Positions 59,816 to 64,000 of a DNA stretch of 64,000 nucleotides are shown piece after piece. The DNA is from [Mycobacterium] manitobense (GTDB lineage: Bacteria; Actinomycetota; Actinomycetes; Mycobacteriales; Mycobacteriaceae), in assembly GCF_025821665.1 (NCBI RefSeq), contig NZ_JACKSJ010000184.1, forward strand, positions 1-64,000, given 5' to 3'. The position numbers were made by a program, and so were the translations under genes. Numbering within the stretch: the first letter of the stretch is position 1; every line of letters starts with the position of its first letter. The notes under the pieces were generated by a model, which saw nothing but the letters and a program-made list of their open reading frames with translations, had not been told where the DNA came from and made no database searches.

Positions 59816-60712
59816 ATGAGCCGACACACCGCACGCAACGACGACGACAGCTGGGATCTCGCCTCGAGCGTTGGCGCGACCGCGACCATGGTCGCCGCCT
59901 CGAGGGCACTGGCCACCCGCAGCGCCGACGCACTGATCGACGACCCCTATGCCGAACCCCTGGTGCGTGCCGTCGGCCTCGAGTTCTTCGTCCACCTGCT
60001 CGACGGCAAGGTCCCCGACGCCCAGCCCCGCTACGACGCCGAACGCTCCGGCGAGCACATGGCTGTGCGGACGCGGTTCTACGACGACTTCTTCCTCAAC
60101 GCCGTCCGAAGCGGCATCCGGCAGGTGGTGATCCTGGCGTCCGGACTCGACACCCGGGCCTACCGACTGCCGTGGCCGAAGGACACCGTCGTCTTCGAGG
60201 TCGACCTGCCCGGCGTGCTGGAATTCAAGTCGACGACGCTGCGGGCACTCGACGCCGAACCCGCCGCGAAGCACCGGACGGTGCCCGTCGACCTGCGTGA
60301 CGACTGGCCGGCGGCGTTGCGCGCCGCGGGTTTCGACCCGGCGACGCCGACGGCGTGGAGCGCCGAGGGCCTGCTGGTGTACCTGCCCTCGGCCGCCCAG
60401 GACCGGCTCTTCGACGAGCTCACCGCGCTCAGCGCGCCGCGCAGCCAGTTCGCCTGCGAGTACGTCCCCGACATGTCGGTGTTCGGCCACGAGGCGCTGC
60501 GCGAGATGTTCGAGGAGTCGGCGGTGAACGTCCGCGACCTGGTGTACCAGGACGACCGCAGCCAGGTGCCGGAGTACCTGAGCCGGCTCGACTGGTGCAG
60601 CAGCGTGCGCACCGCCGAACAGCTCTACGCCACCAACGGGCTGGACTATCCGGACGCCGCGGAGTTCGCGATGTTCTCCGACGTCACCTACCTGCGCGCC
60701 GAATTGGACTAG
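59816..60712 (+). CDS. SAM-dependent methyltransferase, TIGR00027 (leucine carboxyl methyltransferase) family
   Basis: A 298-residue member of the large mycobacterial TIGR00027 family. Typical parts are WDLASSVGATATMVAASRA at the N terminus, the DDPYAEPLVRAVG segment, the SAM site QVVILASGLDTRAYRL, and SAEGLLVYLPSAAQDRLFDEL. Substrates in mycobacteria are mostly unknown. The start is ATG 59816. It shares CTAG with the stop of the convergent gene. Confidence 0.9.
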   Translation: MSRHTARNDDDSWDLASSVGATATMVAASRALATRSADALIDDPYAEPLVRAVGLEFFVHLLDGKVPDAQPRYDAERSGEHMAVRTRFYDDFFLNAVRSGIRQVVILASGLDTRAYRLPWPKDTVVFEVDLPGVLEFKSTTLRALDAEPAAKHRTVPVDLRDDWPAALRAAGFDPATPTAWSAEGLLVYLPSAAQDRLFDELTALSAPRSQFACEYVPDMSVFGHEALREMFEESAVNVRDLVYQDDRSQVPEYLSRLDWCSSVRTAEQLYATNGLDYPDAAEFAMFSDVTYLRAELD

Positions 60713-61155
60713 CTGGGCGCGCCGATCCGGATCCGGTCGCCCGGGTCGGGGCAGGCCTGCGACAGCGCCATCAGGTTCGCGTTGAGCTCCACGCCGACGC
60801 GGCTGAACTCCGCAGCGAAGTCCGCGGTCCGCTCCCGCAGCACCAGCGCGGCCGTCCGGTCGGCCAGGCCGGCCACGTCGTGTGCCCGCCGGGCCAGACC
60901 CTCGTCGCGAATCGTGTTCGCCGCAGCGGTGATTCGCGCGATCAGGTCGCCATATTCGGTCGCCGGCGTTTCCGCCTCGCCGTTCACCTCCTTCGCGACG
61001 GCGTCGTGGAACCGCTCGGCCTCGTCGCCCACCGCCCGGACCGCGTCGCAGTCCGGCGACGACCGTTCGCCCGTCAGCACCACACCGAGCAGGATCCCGA
61101 TGGCCGCGACCACGACGACCACTCCGCCCGCGATCCACCACACGCGCCGCGTCAT
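60709..61155 (-). CDS. Membrane-anchored hypothetical protein
   Basis: A 148-residue protein with an N-terminal anchor (RRVWWIAGGVVVVVAAIGILLGVVL) and an outside helical domain (about residues 35-148) containing two cysteines, SPDCDAVRA and SQACPDPGD, likely to pair. No known domain recognised. It is minus strand and lies about 40 bp downstream of the ABC importer operon end, so it could be read from the same transcript. Confidence 0.7.
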   Translation of the reverse strand: MTRRVWWIAGGVVVVVAAIGILLGVVLTGERSSPDCDAVRAVGDEAERFHDAVAKEVNGEAETPATEYGDLIARITAAANTIRDEGLARRAHDVAGLADRTAALVLRERTADFAAEFSRVGVELNANLMALSQACPDPGDRIRIGAPS

Positions 61156-61197
61156 CCCTCGATTGTCGCCCGTGCGGGACGACCACGATGGCGCAGA

Positions 61198-62001
61198 TCA
61201 GGCCGCGGCGGCCTTGACAGCCCGCCCCACCTCGGCGCGCAGCTCGGTGTACTCCGGTGAGCGGCGCAGCTCGTCGGCGTCGACACCGACGCGGGGCAGG
61301 TCGACCGGCAGGTCGAGAGCGACCTGGCCGGGTCGCCGGGTCAGCACCACGATGCGCGACCCGAGGAACGCGGCCTCGTCCGCACTGTGCGTGACGAACA
61401 CCGTGGTGCGTCCGGACTCCGCGCTGACCTGCCGCACGTCCTCCTGCAGCCGTTCCCGGGTCAGCGCGTCGAGCGCCGCGAACGGCTCGTCGAGCAGGAA
61501 CAGCGGCGTCTCGGCGGCCAGCGCCCTGGCGATCGCGACGCGCTGCTGCTGCCCGCCGCTGATCTCCCAGATCTTGCGGTCGGCGGTGCCCTCGAGCCCG
61601 ACGCGCTCAAGCAGCTGGTCGCGCCGCTCGGCCCGCCGCTCGCGCGGCACCTTCGCGTACTTCAGCGCCAGGTCGACGTTGCCGCCGACCGTGCGCCACG
61701 GAAACAGCCGCGGCTGCTGGAACACCACACCCGCCGTCACGCCGGGGGTGGGCGCGACCCCGGCGACCTGCACCGAACCCTCGCTCGGCGATTCGAAGCC
61801 GGCGAGCAGCCGCAGCAGGGTGCTCTTGCCGCAGCCCGACGCGCCGACCAGCACCAGGAACGAGCCCGGGTCGACCGTCAGGTCCACCGGTCCGACGGCC
61901 GTGACCTCGGCGCCTGCGCGCCCGTAGCGATGCGAGACGTTCCGCAGGCGGACACCGTGGTCCACCGCCGTCCGGACCGCGCCGTCACTGGGTGAGGGCA
62001 C
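61198..62001 (-). CDS. ABC transporter ATPase (SsuB/TauB-like)
   Basis: A 267-residue ATPase: Walker A GASGCGKST, Q-loop VVFQQPRLFPW, signature ISGGQQQRVAIARAL, Walker B LFLLDEPFAALD and switch His THSADEA. Sequence style matches nitrate/sulfonate/taurine importers. GTG start at 62001 overlaps the binding protein gene by 17 bp. Confidence 0.92.
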   Translation of the reverse strand: MPSPSDGAVRTAVDHGVRLRNVSHRYGRAGAEVTAVGPVDLTVDPGSFLVLVGASGCGKSTLLRLLAGFESPSEGSVQVAGVAPTPGVTAGVVFQQPRLFPWRTVGGNVDLALKYAKVPRERRAERRDQLLERVGLEGTADRKIWEISGGQQQRVAIARALAAETPLFLLDEPFAALDALTRERLQEDVRQVSAESGRTTVFVTHSADEAAFLGSRIVVLTRRPGQVALDLPVDLPRVGVDADELRRSPEYTELRAEVGRAVKAAAA

Positions 62002-63022
62002 CGGGCAGACCCGTGGTGTACAGCGCGTCCTGGAACGTCTTCAGCGGCGCGGCGGCCTCGATCTGCTTCTGCTCGAACAGGAACTGCGAGGCGCTCTGCA
62101 GGTTCGCGGCGAGGTTGCCGGGGCTGCCGTCGGCGCCGAGCCACTCCGGCGACGCGATCTCCGCGGGTGTCAGGAAGCCGACCTGCTTCAGCTGGCCCTC
62201 GATTTCACCCGGTGTCAGGCCGCTCTCGGCGGCGATCGCCTTGGCGGCGGCCGCGGGATCGTCCTTGATGAGGTCGAGGGCCCGGGCCTGCTGCTGCCGC
62301 CAGGTGTCGACCACCTCGGGGTGGGCGGCGGCGAACTCGTCGGCCACCACGGCGAGGTCGAGGGTGGGCTTGCCGTCGGCGGCCAGCTGCCTGCTGGTGA
62401 TCAGGTCCTTGCCGTTGCGGCGCAGCTGGTCCAATGTCGGCAGCCAGGAGTAGCCGGCGTCGATGTCACCGCGGTCGAACGCGGCGAGGATGGCTTGCGG
62501 CTGCAGGTCGACGAGCTGGACGTCGGCCGGTGAGAGGCCGCTGCGGTCGAGCGCGGCCAGCAGGCTGTAGTGCGCCGTCGAGGCGAACGGCGTGCCGACC
62601 CGCTTGCCCCTCAGATCGGCGATGGTGTTGACGCCGCTGCCGTTGCGGGCCACCAGTGCCTCGTTGTCTCCGGCGACGTCGAGGATGAACGCCACCCGGT
62701 AGGGGATGTTCAGCGGCGCCGAAAGGCCACGCGCGACGGGGCTCGACCCCAGCGCGCCGAAGTCGACCTCCTTGGCCACGAACGCGGTGTTGACGTCGGC
62801 GCCCGAGTCGAACTTCGTCCATTTGACGTTGTATTCGGGCAGCGCGTCCTCGAGCCAGCGGTTGTTCTTCACGATCAGATCGCCGCTCGGGAAGCTCTGG
62901 TAGGCGATGCGGATCGTCGGCTTCTCGGCGTCCCCGCCCGAGCGGTCCACCGAACACCCGGACAGCCCCAGTGCCGTGACCGCCAGCGCCGCGACGGCCG
63001 CTCCGAATGCCCTACGCCTCAT
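61985..63022 (-). CDS. ABC transporter substrate-binding lipoprotein (TauA/SsuA-like)
   Basis: A 345-residue binding protein with lipobox LGLSGC. The periplasmic-binding fold shows RIAYQSFPSGDLIVKNNRWLED, DFGALGSSPVARGL, LRGKRVGTPFASTAHYSLLAAL and a DAGYSW segment, all typical of sulfonate, taurine or nitrate binders. The ATG overlaps the permease stop (ATGA). The real ligand cannot be read; no oxygenase gene for taurine is visible in the window. Confidence 0.9.
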   Translation of the reverse strand: MRRRAFGAAVAALAVTALGLSGCSVDRSGGDAEKPTIRIAYQSFPSGDLIVKNNRWLEDALPEYNVKWTKFDSGADVNTAFVAKEVDFGALGSSPVARGLSAPLNIPYRVAFILDVAGDNEALVARNGSGVNTIADLRGKRVGTPFASTAHYSLLAALDRSGLSPADVQLVDLQPQAILAAFDRGDIDAGYSWLPTLDQLRRNGKDLITSRQLAADGKPTLDLAVVADEFAAAHPEVVDTWRQQQARALDLIKDDPAAAAKAIAAESGLTPGEIEGQLKQVGFLTPAEIASPEWLGADGSPGNLAANLQSASQFLFEQKQIEAAAPLKTFQDALYTTGLPGALTQ

Positions 63023-63882
63023 ATTTTTCCTCTCCAGGGGACCGCGCGCCGTTCGATGGCACGCAGCAGACCGTCGATGACCAGGCCCGAGAAGCCGATG
63101 GCGAAGATGCCGACCAGCACGACCGGGGTGTTGTTGTAGTTGCTCGCGTCCTTGACCAGGCCGCCGACGCCGGGCAGCCCGTTGAACAGTTCGGCCGCCA
63201 CCACCGACGAGTACGCCATCCCGACGGCCAGGCGCACGCCGGTGAACGTCTCGGGCAGCGCCGACGGCACGACGACGTCGCGGATGACGTCGCGGCGCGA
63301 CGCGCCAAGAGCCCGCGCGGCCTCGATCAGGCCGACCGGCGCGGCCATCACCGCCGCCGTGGTGGCGACCGCCGCGGGCGGCAGCGCGGCCAGCGCCAGC
63401 AGGGTGATCTTGGGGGCCTCGTCGATCCCCAGCCAGATCACCAGCAGGAAGAAGTAGGCCAGCGGCGGCAGCGCCCGCAGGAACGTCAGCCACGGCTCCA
63501 GCACGCTGCGGACCCAGGACACCGACCCCATCACCACGCCGAGCGCCACCCCGAGCGTGACACCGACCACGACGCCGACGAGTACCCGCCGCAGCGTCAT
63601 GTAGAGGTGCTCCCACAGCAGGTAGCCGGCGTAGCCGCGGACACCGTCGTGGGTGGTCGACACGTCGACCAGGGCATGCCACACGGTGCTCGGATACGGC
63701 ACGAAGGTCTGGTTCCAGACACCGCTGACCGCGACGAGTTGCCAGGCGCCGAAGAACACCGCCACCGACAGCAGCGGCAACGCCGCACGCGTCAGACGGC
63801 CGCGCCACCGGCCCGCGGGCGCGGCGACCACGGGCGCGTCGGCCTGCCGCTCGGCGGGCGCGATATCGGTGAACACAGACAC
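63019..63882 (-). CDS. ABC transporter permease (TauC/SsuC-like)
   Basis: A 287-residue permease with six hydrophobic segments and the EAA coupling loop EAARALGASRRDVIRDVVVPSALP. First gene of the three-gene importer operon; GTG start at 63882. The order permease-binding protein-ATPase with overlapping ends indicates one unit. Confidence 0.91.
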   Translation of the reverse strand: MSVFTDIAPAERQADAPVVAAPAGRWRGRLTRAALPLLSVAVFFGAWQLVAVSGVWNQTFVPYPSTVWHALVDVSTTHDGVRGYAGYLLWEHLYMTLRRVLVGVVVGVTLGVALGVVMGSVSWVRSVLEPWLTFLRALPPLAYFFLLVIWLGIDEAPKITLLALAALPPAAVATTAAVMAAPVGLIEAARALGASRRDVIRDVVVPSALPETFTGVRLAVGMAYSSVVAAELFNGLPGVGGLVKDASNYNNTPVVLVGIFAIGFSGLVIDGLLRAIERRAVPWRGKI

Positions 63883-63926
63883 CCGGACACCTTGGCGGTT
63901 GTCTCAGCTCAGGCGAATAGCTGCGC

Positions 63927-64000
63927 TCACCGCGATTCGAATTCCGGCACGCTCAGCGCGATCTCGTCACCGCGACGGACGATGAGCTCCATCCGCTCGA
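63927..64000 (-). CDS. C-terminal end of a gene cut by the window edge
   Basis: On the minus strand an open frame enters from the right edge and ends at TGA 63927-63929, giving a 23-residue tail ERMELIVRRGDEIALSVPEFES plus R. Hydrophobicity pattern and G/C-rich third positions look like a real terminus. It ends 44 bp before the permease start and could lead the importer operon. Too short to name. Confidence 0.45.
   Translation of the reverse strand, partial: ERMELIVRRGDEIALSVPEFESR

Overview
The window is high-GC actinobacterial DNA and almost certainly comes from a fast-growing mycobacterium (Mycolicibacterium type). The main evidence is a complete mce1 locus in the M. tuberculosis gene order, from fadD5, yrbE1A/B and mce1A-F to four Mce-associated genes, with the divergent GntR regulator mce1R. 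Neighbours that flank mce1 in M. tuberculosis (adhE1, the Rv0163 thioesterase, TB18.5, sigG, Rv0183-Rv0185, the Rv0187 methyltransferase) flank it here too. A PE-PPE-domain protein and an NDMA-dependent (mycofactocin-type) alcohol dehydrogenase also fit. I saw no rRNA, tRNA, CRISPR array, insertion sequence or phage gene.

Layout. 1-5.9 kb: the end of a repeat-rich protein, then a tightly coupled minus-strand set (O-methyltransferase, HEXXH metalloprotein, DUF2786 protein, lipoprotein hydrolase homologue, monoacylglycerol lipase) divergent from sigG, then a convergent lipoprotein. 6-11.2 kb: NDMA-dependent alcohol dehydrogenase behind a KstR-like operator, a STAS/GAF-ANTAR pair, a MarR/pirin divergent pair, a PQQ-dehydrogenase-like lipoprotein and a small GlsB-type membrane protein. 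11.4-18 kb: exported phosphodiester glycosidase, Tat-exported esterase and acyltransferase-SGNH protein (probably envelope glycan modification), a strong terminator, and a large secreted PE-PPE-domain protein. 18.3-36.3 kb: a long co-directional minus-strand array in which fadD5 and the mce1 lipid importer run into Mce-associated genes, a DUF1275 protein, a small membrane protein, an SDR and a fructosamine kinase homologue. 36.4-41 kb: mce1R, then two paralogous receptor Ser/Thr kinases with NHL beta-propellers placed between mce1R and TB18.5.

41-50.2 kb: thioesterase, adhE1, MscS channel, then a galactarate/talarate-type dehydratase with its GntR regulator and a palindromic operator, a near-perfect 56-bp palindrome, a tripartite tricarboxylate-type transporter (TctA/B/C) and a LysR regulator. 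50.2-56.2 kb: a PaoABC-like molybdenum oxidoreductase (three subunits) coupled to an amidohydrolase-family decarboxylase and divergent from a bicupin of the oxalate decarboxylase type. 56.2-59.5 kb: TetR-SDR-acyl-CoA dehydrogenase operon. 59.6-64 kb: a possible 36-residue protein, a TIGR00027 methyltransferase, an anchored hypothetical protein, and a sulfonate/taurine-like ABC importer.

The common themes are import and oxidation of lipids and small organic acids, envelope modification, and many local one-component regulators with visible palindromic sites. Functions come from motifs and remembered family features; no database search was run.
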